This document shows, one piece after another, positions 8,121 through 16,442 of a stretch of 46,835 nucleotides of DNA. Source of the stretch: Phycisphaerales bacterium (GTDB lineage: Bacteria > Planctomycetota > Phycisphaerae > Phycisphaerales > UBA1924); assembly GCA_007693765.1 (NCBI GenBank), contig RECZ01000124.1, positions 1-46,835 of the forward strand, in the 5' to 3' direction. Every line of letters begins with the position of its first letter. Position 1 is the stretch's first letter. The position numbers and the translations under genes are program-made. The notes under the pieces are model-generated. The model was given only the letters and a program-made list of their open reading frames with translations, did not search any database and was not told where the DNA came from.

Positions 8121-11054
8121 ATGCCCCACGCAGCCGACGATCACGCGCGCCCCGAGGGCGCTTCAGACGCGAACGACGCCCCCCCCGGAGCCCACAGCGA
8201 CACCGGCGCTCAAGCCACGGGCCGCGGCCCGCGCAACCGCTACACCGCCGCCCTCGCCGAAGAGATCGAGACCCGCTGGCAACGCCAGTGGGAGCAGCAC
8301 GAGGCCTTCCGCGCCCCCAACCCCGGCGACGTGGGCTTCGACCCCGCCAAGCCCAAGTTCTACGCCCTGGACATGTTCCCGTACCCCTCCGGCTCGGGCC
8401 TGCACGTCGGCCACCCCGAGGGCTACACGGCGACGGACATCCTCTCGCGGTACATGCGGATGCGGGGGCGCAACGTGCTGCACCCGATGGGGTGGGACGC
8501 CTTCGGCCTGCCCGCCGAGCAGTACGCCGTGGTGAACAACGTCCACCCGCGCGACACCACCGTGAAGGCCATCACCACCTTCCGGCGCCAGCTCAAGCGG
8601 TTCGGCTTCTCCTACGACTGGTCGCGTGAGATCTCGACCATCGACCCCGCCTACTACCGTTGGACGCAGTGGATCTGGCTCCGCTGCTACCACGCCTGGT
8701 ACGACCACCGCGTCGAGAACAAGGGGCGGGCGCCCGGCAGGGCACGCCACATCGACACCCTCATCCAAGACCTCGCCAAGGAGCGGCTGCTCGTGGGCCC
8801 CTCCGGCGAACTCATCGAGCCCGGCGCCCAGGGCGCGCTCGGCTCCATCGGCGGCGAGCCCATGGGCGGCGTCAGCGGCGGGTTCGCGCGCAAGTGGATC
8901 GAACTCACGGAGCAGGAACGTAAAGAGGTCGTCGACAGCCGCCGGCTCGCCTACCTCGGCGAGCAGACCGTGAACTGGTGCCCGGCGCTGGGCACAGTGC
9001 TGGCCAACGAGGAAGTCATCGACGGACGCTCCGAACGCGGCGGGCACCCGGTGAACCGCGTGCCCATGCGCCAGTGGATGTTCCGCATCACCGCGTACGC
9101 CGACCGCCTCCTCGAAGACCTCGACCTCGTCGACTGGCCCCATTCCACACGCACCCAGCAGGCGGAGTGGATCGGCCGCAGTGAGGGCGCCGAGATCGAC
9201 TTCCCGCTCTTCGGGCCCTCGGGCGAGCCCGAGCAGCAGTCACTCCGCGTCTTCACCACGCGCCCCGACACCGTCTTCGGCGCCACCTTCATGGTCTGCG
9301 CGCCGGAGCACCCGCTCGTCGACGAGATCACGACGCCCGGGCAACGCGCATCGGTCGAGGCGTACCGCGCCGCCATCGCCGGCCGCTCCGACGTCGACCG
9401 CATGGAGTCGAAAGACAAGTCCGGCGTCTTCACCGGCGCCCACGCCATGAACCCCGCCACCGGTGAGCGCATCCCCGTGTGGATAGCCGATTACGTGCTG
9501 ATGGGATACGGCTCCGGCGCGATCATGTCCGTCCCCGGGCACGACGAGCGCGACTACGAGTTCGCCGCAGCGCACGGCCTGCCGGTGCGCGTGGTCGTTG
9601 CGCCAGAGGCGGGCGCGATCGTCGAGCCACCCTACGCGGGGCAGGGTGTCGGGGTGGGATCCTCCAACTCCGAGGTCTCGCTGAATGATCTGCCCACGCC
9701 CGAGGCCAAACGCGTGATCATCGCGTGGCTCGAGACGGAGGGACTCGGCTCCGGCACTGTGCAGTACAAGCTGCGCGACTGGCTCTTCAGCCGCCAGCGC
9801 TACTGGGGCGAGCCCTTCCCCGTCGTCTACGACGAGCACGCCGAGCCGCACCCGCTGCCTGAATCGGCGCTCCCCGTCGTGCTGCCCGACCTCGACGACT
9901 TCCGGCCCACCGAGAGCGACGACCCCAAGCCCCCGCTCGGTCGCGCCGGCGATTGGCTGCGCGTCGAGATCGACGGCAAGACCTACACCCGCGAGACGAA
10001 CACCATGCCCAACTGGGCCGGTTCGTGCTGGTACTACCTCCGCTACTGCGACGCCCACAACGATGAGCGATTCATCGGCGAGGAGGCCGAACGGTACTGG
10101 ATGGGCGGCGGCGGCGTGGACCTCTACATGGGCGGCGCCGAGCACGCCGTGCTGCACCTGCTCTACGCCCGCTTCTGGCACAAGGCGCTGCACGACCTCG
10201 GGTTCGTCAGCACGCCAGAGCCCTTCAGGAAGCTGCGCCACCAGGGGTTGATCCAGTCCTACGCGTACCAGCGCAGCAACGGCTCGCTCGTCCCCACCGA
10301 CGAGGTCGAGGAGCGCGACGGCGCCTTCGTCGAGATCAAGAGCGGCGAGCCGGTGAAGCAGATCGTCGCCAAGATGAGCAAGAGCCTCAAGAACGTCGTC
10401 AACCCCGACGACGTCATCGCCGAGTTCGGCGCCGACACCTTCCGTCTCTACGAGATGTACATGGGCCCCATCGAGGCCGCCAAGCCTTGGAACACCCGCG
10501 ACATCATCGGCCCCTTCCGCTTCCTGCAGCGTGTGTGGCGCCTCGCCGTCGACGAAGACACCGGCGAACTCAGCCTGCGCGAGACGCCGCACGAGGGCGT
10601 CGAGCGCGCCCTGCACAAGGCCACGCACAAGGTGCGCCACGACATCGAGAACCTCGCCTTCAACACCGCCATCGCCGCGATGATCCAGTTCGTGAACGAG
10701 GCCACCGGCGAGGGCGTCACCCGCGACCAGCTCCACCGCTTCGTGCGCATCCTCGCGCCATTCGCGCCGCACATCTGCGAGGAGCTCTGGTCGCGTCTGG
10801 GCGAGACGGGCTTCGTCTCGCTCGCCCCGTGGCCGGCGCACGACGAGGCCATGCTGGTCGACGACACCGTCGAGATCGCCGTGCAGATCAAGGGTAAGGT
10901 CCGCGCCAAGCTCATGGTCCCCGCCGGCGCCGACGCCGCCACGCTCGAAACGCTCGCGCTCGAACACCCCGACGTGCGGTCGTTCCTCGAGGGGCTCACC
11001 GTCCGCAAGGTGATCGCCGTGCCCGGGCGCCTCGTCAACATCGTGGCGACATGA
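8121..11054 (+). CDS. leuS: Leucyl-tRNA synthetase
   Basis: 977 residues; charges tRNA-Leu with leucine using ATP. Class I signatures are present: the HIGH motif as HVGH at residues 95-98 inside YPSGSGLHVGHPEGYTATD, and KMSKS at residues 751-755 followed by LKNVVNPDD. The editing (CP1) domain includes FTTRPDTVFGATFMV and the conserved GHDERDYEFA. The length exceeds the usual 860-880 residues. The extra comes from an N-terminal Ala/Asp-rich tail of about 45 residues and from inserts in the catalytic part (for example NKGRAPGRARHIDTLIQDL near residue 200 and VPTDEVEERDGAF near residue 730), which are common in planctomycete LeuS. It is probably transcribed on its own, after folC. Confidence 0.95.
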   Translation: MPHAADDHARPEGASDANDAPPGAHSDTGAQATGRGPRNRYTAALAEEIETRWQRQWEQHEAFRAPNPGDVGFDPAKPKFYALDMFPYPSGSGLHVGHPEGYTATDILSRYMRMRGRNVLHPMGWDAFGLPAEQYAVVNNVHPRDTTVKAITTFRRQLKRFGFSYDWSREISTIDPAYYRWTQWIWLRCYHAWYDHRVENKGRAPGRARHIDTLIQDLAKERLLVGPSGELIEPGAQGALGSIGGEPMGGVSGGFARKWIELTEQERKEVVDSRRLAYLGEQTVNWCPALGTVLANEEVIDGRSERGGHPVNRVPMRQWMFRITAYADRLLEDLDLVDWPHSTRTQQAEWIGRSEGAEIDFPLFGPSGEPEQQSLRVFTTRPDTVFGATFMVCAPEHPLVDEITTPGQRASVEAYRAAIAGRSDVDRMESKDKSGVFTGAHAMNPATGERIPVWIADYVLMGYGSGAIMSVPGHDERDYEFAAAHGLPVRVVVAPEAGAIVEPPYAGQGVGVGSSNSEVSLNDLPTPEAKRVIIAWLETEGLGSGTVQYKLRDWLFSRQRYWGEPFPVVYDEHAEPHPLPESALPVVLPDLDDFRPTESDDPKPPLGRAGDWLRVEIDGKTYTRETNTMPNWAGSCWYYLRYCDAHNDERFIGEEAERYWMGGGGVDLYMGGAEHAVLHLLYARFWHKALHDLGFVSTPEPFRKLRHQGLIQSYAYQRSNGSLVPTDEVEERDGAFVEIKSGEPVKQIVAKMSKSLKNVVNPDDVIAEFGADTFRLYEMYMGPIEAAKPWNTRDIIGPFRFLQRVWRLAVDEDTGELSLRETPHEGVERALHKATHKVRHDIENLAFNTAIAAMIQFVNEATGEGVTRDQLHRFVRILAPFAPHICEELWSRLGETGFVSLAPWPAHDEAMLVDDTVEIAVQIKGKVRAKLMVPAGADAATLETLALEHPDVRSFLEGLTVRKVIAVPGRLVNIVAT

Positions 11055-11120
11055 ACGCTCCGCGCGGCGTCGGTTAGAGAGAATTCGTCGTGAACGCGGC
11101 CATCCCCGGGCCCCAGTCGG

Positions 11121-12311
11121 TCAGCGGCCCATGGCCTCGACGAGCGCCTTGAGGTGCATCAGCAACTCCTCGTTGTTGCGCACCCGCTCCGCGATGCGCT
11201 CACGCACCGCGGGGTTCAGTTCCTGGTCGTCGTTGAGGATCATCCGATCGCCGGCCAGTCGCGCCTCGATCTCTTCGACACGGCGGACCAACGCCGGGAA
11301 CCCACCGGCGCCGTTTTCACGCTCGCGCTCCTGGATCACCTGCACATCGAGCATCGCCTGATCGCCACGCGGGCGCACTTCGAAGCGAATCTGCCCACGC
11401 ATTTCCTCGCGCGAGATACCGGCGCCCGCCGCGTTCACCAAGCCTTCGAGGCGGCGCTCGATCGAGCCGAGCGGCGTGCCGCCGGCGACCAGCACATCCG
11501 GCGTCGGCACGACACGCGAGGCGCGCTGCCCGATGTGGGCGGGCTCCAGCGTGCGACGCACCGCGGCGCGTCCGTCTGTCGTCGGGGTTCGCAGCGCCTG
11601 CGGCGACACGCCGATCGCGTCCTCCGCGGCCGTACGCACCAGCCCAAGACGCCGCGCCCTCGCCTCCCACGCGCCGACGATGTCCGCACGGCTCAGCGAC
11701 CCCGGCGCGTTGAGCCCGGCGAACGTGCCGAGTTGCACGCTGAGCGAGACGTCCTCGTCGCCGCGGCGGATGACCATCGGCACGAACTCGCCCGGCTCGT
11801 ACGACAGGATGGTGTGGCGGAGCGCCTCGAGATTGGGCCGCACGCGGAAGTCGGCGTCGCCGAGCGTGAGGATCAGGTCGTTCGGGCGCAGCACGCGGGC
11901 GGCGGGGAAGCCCGCGTTGACCACGTTCACGATCAGGATGCCCGAGGGCTGCGGCTGCATCTGTATGCCCAGCGCGGGGCGGGCGCCGTCGAGGAACCGC
12001 TCGCGCAGCACGCCGATCAACCGCTCGCGCTGCTCGGGGAGCAGGTCTCGCCTGTGGATGACGGCGATGATCTTGTCGTCACCGGGGTTCAGCGCTGCGA
12101 GGGCGGCGCTGGCCTCCTCGCGACGGGAGTAGTCGTCCGAGGCGAACGCCTCGAGCAGGCTCTCCAATGTGCCCTGTTCCGTGGCGGTCGCCGTGGCCGG
12201 CCCCGCTTTGGCGGCGTCATCGCCGTTGGCTGGCATCGCCGGGCCGGCGCACAACGCGAGGCCGAGCAGGCCTGCGGTCGCGAACGTGCTGAAAGAGTGG
12301 CGGTGGGTCAT
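11121..12311 (-). CDS. Exported PDZ-domain protein
   Basis: 396 residues with a signal peptide (ATAGLLGLALCAGPAMPANG). A short helical part (LLEAFASDDYSRREEASAALAAL) resembles a HEAT-like element. One PDZ domain spans about residues 105-195: ALGIQMQPQPSGILIVNVV, then GFPAARVLRPNDLILTLGD and the strand pair VPMVIRRGDEDVSLSVQLG. The C-terminal 200 residues have no recognised domain. There is no protease domain, so it is not a DegP or CtpA enzyme; a scaffold or sensing role in the envelope is likely but unproven. A TATCCT box at 12327-12332 lies 15 bases before the ATG. It is convergent with leuS, 66 bases apart. Confidence 0.75.
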   Translation of the reverse strand: MTHRHSFSTFATAGLLGLALCAGPAMPANGDDAAKAGPATATATEQGTLESLLEAFASDDYSRREEASAALAALNPGDDKIIAVIHRRDLLPEQRERLIGVLRERFLDGARPALGIQMQPQPSGILIVNVVNAGFPAARVLRPNDLILTLGDADFRVRPNLEALRHTILSYEPGEFVPMVIRRGDEDVSLSVQLGTFAGLNAPGSLSRADIVGAWEARARRLGLVRTAAEDAIGVSPQALRTPTTDGRAAVRRTLEPAHIGQRASRVVPTPDVLVAGGTPLGSIERRLEGLVNAAGAGISREEMRGQIRFEVRPRGDQAMLDVQVIQERERENGAGGFPALVRRVEEIEARLAGDRMILNDDQELNPAVRERIAERVRNNEELLMHLKALVEAMGR

Positions 12312-12326
12312 AGATGTGGCAGCTTA

Positions 12327-12332
12327 AGGATA
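12327..12332 (-). promoter_or_regulatory. Candidate -10 box (TATCCT) of the PDZ gene
   Basis: On the minus strand TATCCT lies 15 bases upstream of the ATG at 12311, leaving a leader of less than ten bases without a ribosome binding site. It fits the short-leader pattern of several genes in this window. Confidence 0.3.
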
Positions 12333-12477
12333 CCCCCCTCAGACACCCCGGTTCAAGCGATGTTTCACCAGCCTCGGTGGCGGGGGCCGCGTCCAAGGGC
12401 GCGGTCGTGCGACATAAGCTGGTTATGAGCCCACGAGCAGGCACACTTGGTGGTATACCCCGAGTGGTTGAAGCGGA

Positions 12478-13776
12478 TTACTCGGTGACCAGGTCGTACA
12501 GCTCGGAAGCGTGGCTGCGCATCCATCCCGCCTTGCGTTCGACCATCCGCAGGAAGGCCCCGCCCTCGAGCCCCGCGAAGGCGCCCGTGGCCGCGATGGG
12601 CACGACCGCCTCGACGATCAACGCCTCGATCATCAGCCACGGCACCGCCCGCAGTTCGGCCGTGCTGATGACGCAGCCCTCCACGGCGTCGTAGCCGCGG
12701 CAGAACCGCTTGAAGCGCGACTCGTCGAGGTAGTCCGGCCAGGACTCCAGCTCCGAGCCGTTCATCGTGATGCTGTACTGCAGGGCGCCGTTGGCGACGT
12801 CCATCGCGCGCGCCTCGTGCCGTGCGCTGTCGAAATCGATCACCGCGATCACCTTCGGCCCGCGGTAGAGCGTGTTGCCCGGGTGCCAGTCGCCGTGCAC
12901 GATCTGACGCGGCCAGCTCGGCAGGCCCGCTTTGTCCGCCTGCGCCGCGGCGTGCTGGTACGCCTCGCGGAGCGTGGCGCACGTGGCGCGCAGGGCCGCG
13001 TCTTCGGAGCGTGCGCCGATGTGATCGAGCTGCTCGGGGATCGACTGCGCACCGTGGTAGCTCGAGGCGTGCGCCGGCGCCTCCCGCGGCGCCTCGTGCT
13101 CCGCGAGGAGTTTATGGAACAGCGCCAGCGTGCGTCCGGCCTCCATCGTCGCGGGCAGCGAGGCGTCGTACTTCGTGCCGGGGATGAATTCGAACAATTC
13201 GTACGTGCGCCCCGCGAAGCGCAGCGCCGTCTTGTCCGTGTCCTCGGTGTGGATGAGCCGCGGCAACGGGAACTGGCGCTCCGCCAGGAACCGCTGCACC
13301 TCGTGGCTGAGGCGCACACGCTCCGGGTCGTCGCGCCCGGGCGCGCGCCGCTTGAGCAGGAACGTGCCCTGCGCCGACTTGATGAGCAGCTTGGGAGAGC
13401 GTCGTGAGCCGCGACGGAACTCGAGGATCGCGTCGATCGGCCCGAGGTCGTAGTGCGAGAGGACGATGGCCAGTTCCTCGACGCCGTAGGTCTCGCGGGC
13501 CTGCTTCGGCGCACCGGGGCGTTCGGCCGAACTGGCGATCAGCCCCACGCTGGCGCTGAGCCGCAGGCCCGTGCCAGAACCGGGCAGGTGCGCCATGAGC
13601 GCATCGCGCTGCGCTTGGGCGATCTGGCTGGCGTGTTCGAGGGAGTGGGGGGTGGCGTCGGAACGGTCGTCCGACGCCCCGGTCCCGTCCGGCGCGGGTG
13701 CGTCGGGAGCGCTCTCGCTCCGCCGCGCTTCGTCGGCGTGCTCGTGCGTCGGGTTTGGCTCTTCGCGTGTGCTCAC
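12478..13776 (-). CDS. APH-type phosphotransferase (homoserine kinase II / choline kinase-like fold)
   Basis: About 432 residues from the GTG at 13776; an upstream in-frame ATG at 13851 would add an Arg/Pro-rich extension. The first 100 residues are disordered (Glu/Pro/Ala/Asp rich). The kinase core then shows a nucleotide-binding Lys in FLLKRRAPG, the hinge YELFEFIPGTKYD, the catalytic-loop motif IVHGDWHPGNTLYRG (HGDxHxxN), and the metal-binding VIAVIDFDSARHE. This is the aminoglycoside phosphotransferase Pfam fold, which includes sugar and amino-acid kinases; resistance is not implied. The substrate is unknown. It sits just downstream of yicC and may share its transcript. Confidence 0.8.
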   Translation of the reverse strand: MSTREEPNPTHEHADEARRSESAPDAPAPDGTGASDDRSDATPHSLEHASQIAQAQRDALMAHLPGSGTGLRLSASVGLIASSAERPGAPKQARETYGVEELAIVLSHYDLGPIDAILEFRRGSRRSPKLLIKSAQGTFLLKRRAPGRDDPERVRLSHEVQRFLAERQFPLPRLIHTEDTDKTALRFAGRTYELFEFIPGTKYDASLPATMEAGRTLALFHKLLAEHEAPREAPAHASSYHGAQSIPEQLDHIGARSEDAALRATCATLREAYQHAAAQADKAGLPSWPRQIVHGDWHPGNTLYRGPKVIAVIDFDSARHEARAMDVANGALQYSITMNGSELESWPDYLDESRFKRFCRGYDAVEGCVISTAELRAVPWLMIEALIVEAVVPIAATGAFAGLEGGAFLRMVERKAGWMRSHASELYDLVTE

Positions 13777-13864
13777 GAGCGTCCGTCGCGGAGGGTACGT
13801 CGCGCGGCCCCGACTCGGCGCCGCGCTGCGGGGATTGTACGCCCGACGCACGCCGGGTGCGTCG

Positions 13865-14752
13865 TCACTCGACGTTCTGGACCTGTTCCTTGATGCGATC
13901 GATCGCGCCCTTCACTTCCACGATGTCGCGCGCCACGGCGTTGTCGCCGGACTTGCTGGCGATCGTATTCGCCTCGCGCAGCATCTCCTGGGCGAGGAAG
14001 TCGAGCGTGCGCCCGACGGGGCGCCGGTCTTTGTTCTCGATGAGCTCGGCGAACTGCTCCATGTGTCCGCGCAGGCGCGCCAACTCCTCGGCGATGTCGG
14101 AGCGTTCGGCGTACACCGCGATCTCGCGGATGAGGTCCGCCGGCTCGACCTTCAGGTTGGAGCCCTCGAGCAACTGGTTGATGCGGGACCGGAGGCGCGC
14201 CTCGTACTCCTGCACCACCTGCGGCGCCCGCTCGGAGACGCTGTCCAGCCGCGTGATGATCACGTCGCGCTGGTCGAGCAGGTCGCGCAGGACGATCTCT
14301 CCCTCGCGCTCGCGCATCTGCTCGAGCTGATCGCACGCCTTGTTCAGCAGCTTGAGCATCGCGTCGCGGGCGCGGTGCAGCCGTTCCTCTTCATCCGCCG
14401 GCGGCTGTAGCACGCCCGGGAGCGAGAGCAGGGCGCCCCCGTCGATCGTCACGCCGTCGGATTCGAGGTTCGCTTCGCGCAACTGATCGAGGTAGCGGCG
14501 CAGGGCCGCGGCGTTGATGGTGTGCGTAACGCTGGCGCTGGCGTCGGTGCAGCGCGCCATGAGGGTGACCGCGCCGCGCGTGAGCCGGCGGCGCAGCGAC
14601 GACTCCAACTCCGCCTCGAGGCCCTGCAGGTCCTCGGGCAGGCGGATCACGCACTTGAAGTACTTGTTGTTCAGGCTGCGGACGTCGAGGAAGTAATGCA
14701 CCCCGTCCTCGTGGGACGACGCCTCGCCGTAGCCGGTCATGCTTCGGATCAC
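13865..14752 (-). CDS. yicC: YicC/YloC family endoribonuclease
   Basis: 295 residues from GTG, giving the family N-terminus MIRSMTGYG. GGAG lies seven bases before the GTG, which decides the start. Conserved blocks are LDVRSLNNKYFKC near the N-terminus, a central coiled-coil region (ARDAMLKLLNKACDQLEQMREREG), and the C-terminal signature PVGRTLDFLAQEMLREANTIASKS. YicC in E. coli and YloC in Bacillus are RNA endonucleases that take part in sRNA or mRNA turnover. Downstream, the phosphotransferase follows; upstream, secG reads the same way 70 bases away. Confidence 0.92.
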   Translation of the reverse strand: MIRSMTGYGEASSHEDGVHYFLDVRSLNNKYFKCVIRLPEDLQGLEAELESSLRRRLTRGAVTLMARCTDASASVTHTINAAALRRYLDQLREANLESDGVTIDGGALLSLPGVLQPPADEEERLHRARDAMLKLLNKACDQLEQMREREGEIVLRDLLDQRDVIITRLDSVSERAPQVVQEYEARLRSRINQLLEGSNLKVEPADLIREIAVYAERSDIAEELARLRGHMEQFAELIENKDRRPVGRTLDFLAQEMLREANTIASKSGDNAVARDIVEVKGAIDRIKEQVQNVE

Positions 14753-14822
14753 GCCGTGCTCCCGACACGCCTCTGATCACACCCCGTCACGACCAGCGAT
14801 GAACTCCGCTCGTATGGATGCA

Positions 14823-15260
14823 TCAAGGTGTCTCGTCTGATTCGTCCGCATCGTCAACGTCGTTCGTGTCGGGCCGCGTCTCCGAGGGCGCAGTTTCGAC
14901 GCGGATCTGCCGGTCCTCCACGCGACGCTCCGCCTCATCGTCGACCATCGCCCCCGGCGCCGCCGACATCTCGGGAACCACCGGGGCGCGGTTGGCCCGC
15001 AGCGCGAAGTTCAGCCCGATCGAGACCAACAGGAACACGCAGAAGATGAGGATCGTCGCGATCGTCAGCGCATCGCCTGTGCGGGCGCCGAAGGCCGTCT
15101 GCCCAGAACCCGCGGACGACGCCCCGAAGGCGCCGCTCAGGCCACCGCCCTGCGGCTTCTGGATCAACACGATCAGGATCATCAGCACCGCGACGAAAAG
15201 AAACGCCACGACAAGCAGGGCGGGAACCCAATTGACGTCGGCGAGTGTGAGCGTAAGCAA
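14823..15260 (-). CDS. secG: Preprotein translocase subunit SecG with long acidic tail
   Basis: 145 residues from a TTG start. AGGAG ends six bases before the TTG and the hydrophobic helix begins soon after, so an in-frame ATG at 15392 that adds 44 residues is rejected. SecG assists SecYE in protein export across the inner membrane. Two membrane helices are visible (VPALLVVAFLFVAVLMILIVLI and ALTIATILIFCVFLLVSIGL), joined by the conserved LIQKPQGGGLSGAFG and GQTAFGART loop. A C-terminal tail of about 55 residues is strongly acidic (DDEAERR, NDVDDADESDETP) and is absent from ordinary SecG proteins of 75-110 residues. Confidence 0.9.
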   Translation of the reverse strand: MLTLTLADVNWVPALLVVAFLFVAVLMILIVLIQKPQGGGLSGAFGASSAGSGQTAFGARTGDALTIATILIFCVFLLVSIGLNFALRANRAPVVPEMSAAPGAMVDDEAERRVEDRQIRVETAPSETRPDTNDVDDADESDETP

Positions 15261-15331
15261 AGCGGACTCCTGGACTGGCAGCCTGAAAAACCGACCCTCT
15301 GGAACGGGCCGGAACGCGTGGGAAGGGGGAT

Positions 15332-15337
15332 AGTGTA
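15332..15337 (-). promoter_or_regulatory. Candidate -10 box (TACACT) of secG
   Basis: On the minus strand the box is part of CGCTACACTA, a 10-mer that also occurs upstream of rpsL. It would give a leader of roughly 65 bases before the TTG start. Confidence 0.4.
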
Positions 15338-15403
15338 GCGAACCGGTCGGCCCCGCGGCGTCCCCCATGCCCATCCTTCCGATTCCACACACCCCTCTTC
15401 CGC

Positions 15404-15451
15404 CCCCGGAACCTACCCCGGAACCTCCCCCGGAAGGGCCCCCGGAACCGT
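15404..15451. repeat. Tandem repeat, four units of 12 bp (CCCCGGAA + 4 variable bases)
   Basis: Four adjacent 12-base units each begin CCCCGGAA and end CCTA, CCTC, GGGC and CCGT. They lie in the 258-base non-coding stretch between the secG start and the tpiA stop, just upstream of the secG promoter candidate. Read on the minus strand they could encode Arg-Gly-Arg-Phe repeats, but no start or neighbouring conserved sequence supports a gene. Nothing else is seen in this stretch. Confidence 0.7.
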
Positions 15452-15518
15452 CCCCGCCCGATCCGGACCCGCACGCATCACCCGGGATGGTTCGGCCGAG
15501 CCCACCGATACGCGCGGT

Positions 15519-16298
15519 TCACCGCGGTACGGCCGCGAGGCAGATGGCCACGAAGTCCTCCGCCTTGAGCGAGGCGCCCCCGATCAGGCCGCCGTCGATA
15601 TCCGGCTGGGAGAAGAGTTCCTTCGCGTTGGCCGGCTTCACCGACCCGCCGTACTGGATGCGCACCCGTGCGGCCGCATCCGTGCCCAGCACGTCCGCCA
15701 GCACCCGCCGGATGTGCGCGTGGGCCTGCTGGGCGTCCTGCGGCGTGGCGGTGCGACCGGTGCCGATCGCCCACACCGGCTCGTAGGCGATGACGAGCAT
15801 GTCGGGGTCGCGCACCGCGGCGCCCTCGAGCGCCGAGCGCAGTTGCCGCTCGTTCACCTCGTTCGTCGTCCCCGCGTCGCGCTCATCGAGCAGTTCGCCC
15901 ACGCACAGGACGCAACGCAGCCCCGCCGCGAGCGCCGCGTGCGTCTTGCGCCGGATGAGCGATTCCGGCTCCCCGATGACGTGCCGGCGCTCCGAGTGCC
16001 CGACGAGGACGGCCCGCGCCCCGACGTCGAGCAGCATCGGCGCCGACACTTCGCCGGTGAACGCGCCCTCGGGCTCCGGGTGCAGGTCCTGCGCGCCGAG
16101 TTCGAGCGGGGAGCGGTCGTCGCTCAGGGTTGTGCCGACGCTGTCCAGGTAGACGAACGGCGGGAAGACGCCCACATCGAGCCGCGCGGCGTCGACGTCG
16201 TGCGCACGCAACCCCTCACCGACCTCGCGCGCCAGCCGCACCGCGCCGATCCGCGTCAGGTGCATCTTCCAGTTCCCGCCGACGATGGGGCGTCTCAT
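15519..16298 (-). CDS. tpiA: Triosephosphate isomerase
   Basis: 259 residues. Interconverts dihydroxyacetone phosphate and glyceraldehyde 3-phosphate in glycolysis. The ATG at 16298 gives the family start MRRPIVGGNWKMHL with substrate-binding Asn9 and Lys11; GGAG lies nine bases upstream. Other conserved parts are the catalytic His in VLVGHSERRHV, the catalytic Glu in VIAYEPVWAIGTG, and the phosphate-binding loops RIQYGGSVKPANA and DGGLIGGASL. It is separated from the upstream mraZ region by a strong terminator, so it needs its own promoter in the roughly 100 bases between, where I recognise none. Confidence 0.96.
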   Translation of the reverse strand: MRRPIVGGNWKMHLTRIGAVRLAREVGEGLRAHDVDAARLDVGVFPPFVYLDSVGTTLSDDRSPLELGAQDLHPEPEGAFTGEVSAPMLLDVGARAVLVGHSERRHVIGEPESLIRRKTHAALAAGLRCVLCVGELLDERDAGTTNEVNERQLRSALEGAAVRDPDMLVIAYEPVWAIGTGRTATPQDAQQAHAHIRRVLADVLGTDAAARVRIQYGGSVKPANAKELFSQPDIDGGLIGGASLKAEDFVAICLAAVPR

Positions 16299-16405
16299 GC
16301 GTGCGTGCTCCGTGGGCTCATGGGCAGCGAGCATACCGCACGCCCTCCCTCGACGAAGCACACACCGCGAGCGTGAGGAACGCTCCGCTGATCGTGAGCC
16401 GGCCC

Positions 16406-16442
16406 AAAAAAAGCCGCACCCCGCAGGAGAACGGGGCACGGC
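16406..16442 (-). terminator. Intrinsic terminator closing the region downstream of mraZ
   Basis: On the minus strand an 11-bp stem (GCCGTGCCCCG / CGGGGTGCGGC) with an 8-base loop is followed directly by seven T. Two central positions are G-U pairs in the minus-strand RNA but would be A/C mismatches in plus-strand RNA, and the T run is only on the minus strand, so the direction is clear. No minus-strand gene lies just upstream; the nearest is mraZ, about 550 bases away. Confidence 0.85.

Noticed and set aside
12460-12473. tRNA-Ser D-arm fragment (CCGAGTGGTTGAAG)
   Set aside because: No other tRNA parts are near, and the sequence runs directly into the end of the phosphotransferase gene. Most likely chance.
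12478-13776. Aminoglycoside resistance gene
   Set aside because: Only the general APH fold is visible; many such proteins phosphorylate sugars, choline or amino acids. Resistance cannot be claimed.
14935-15474. Minus-strand frame with Arg-Gly-Arg-Phe repeats
   Set aside because: It comes from the 12-bp repeat and then runs out of frame through secG; no start signal or homology supports it.
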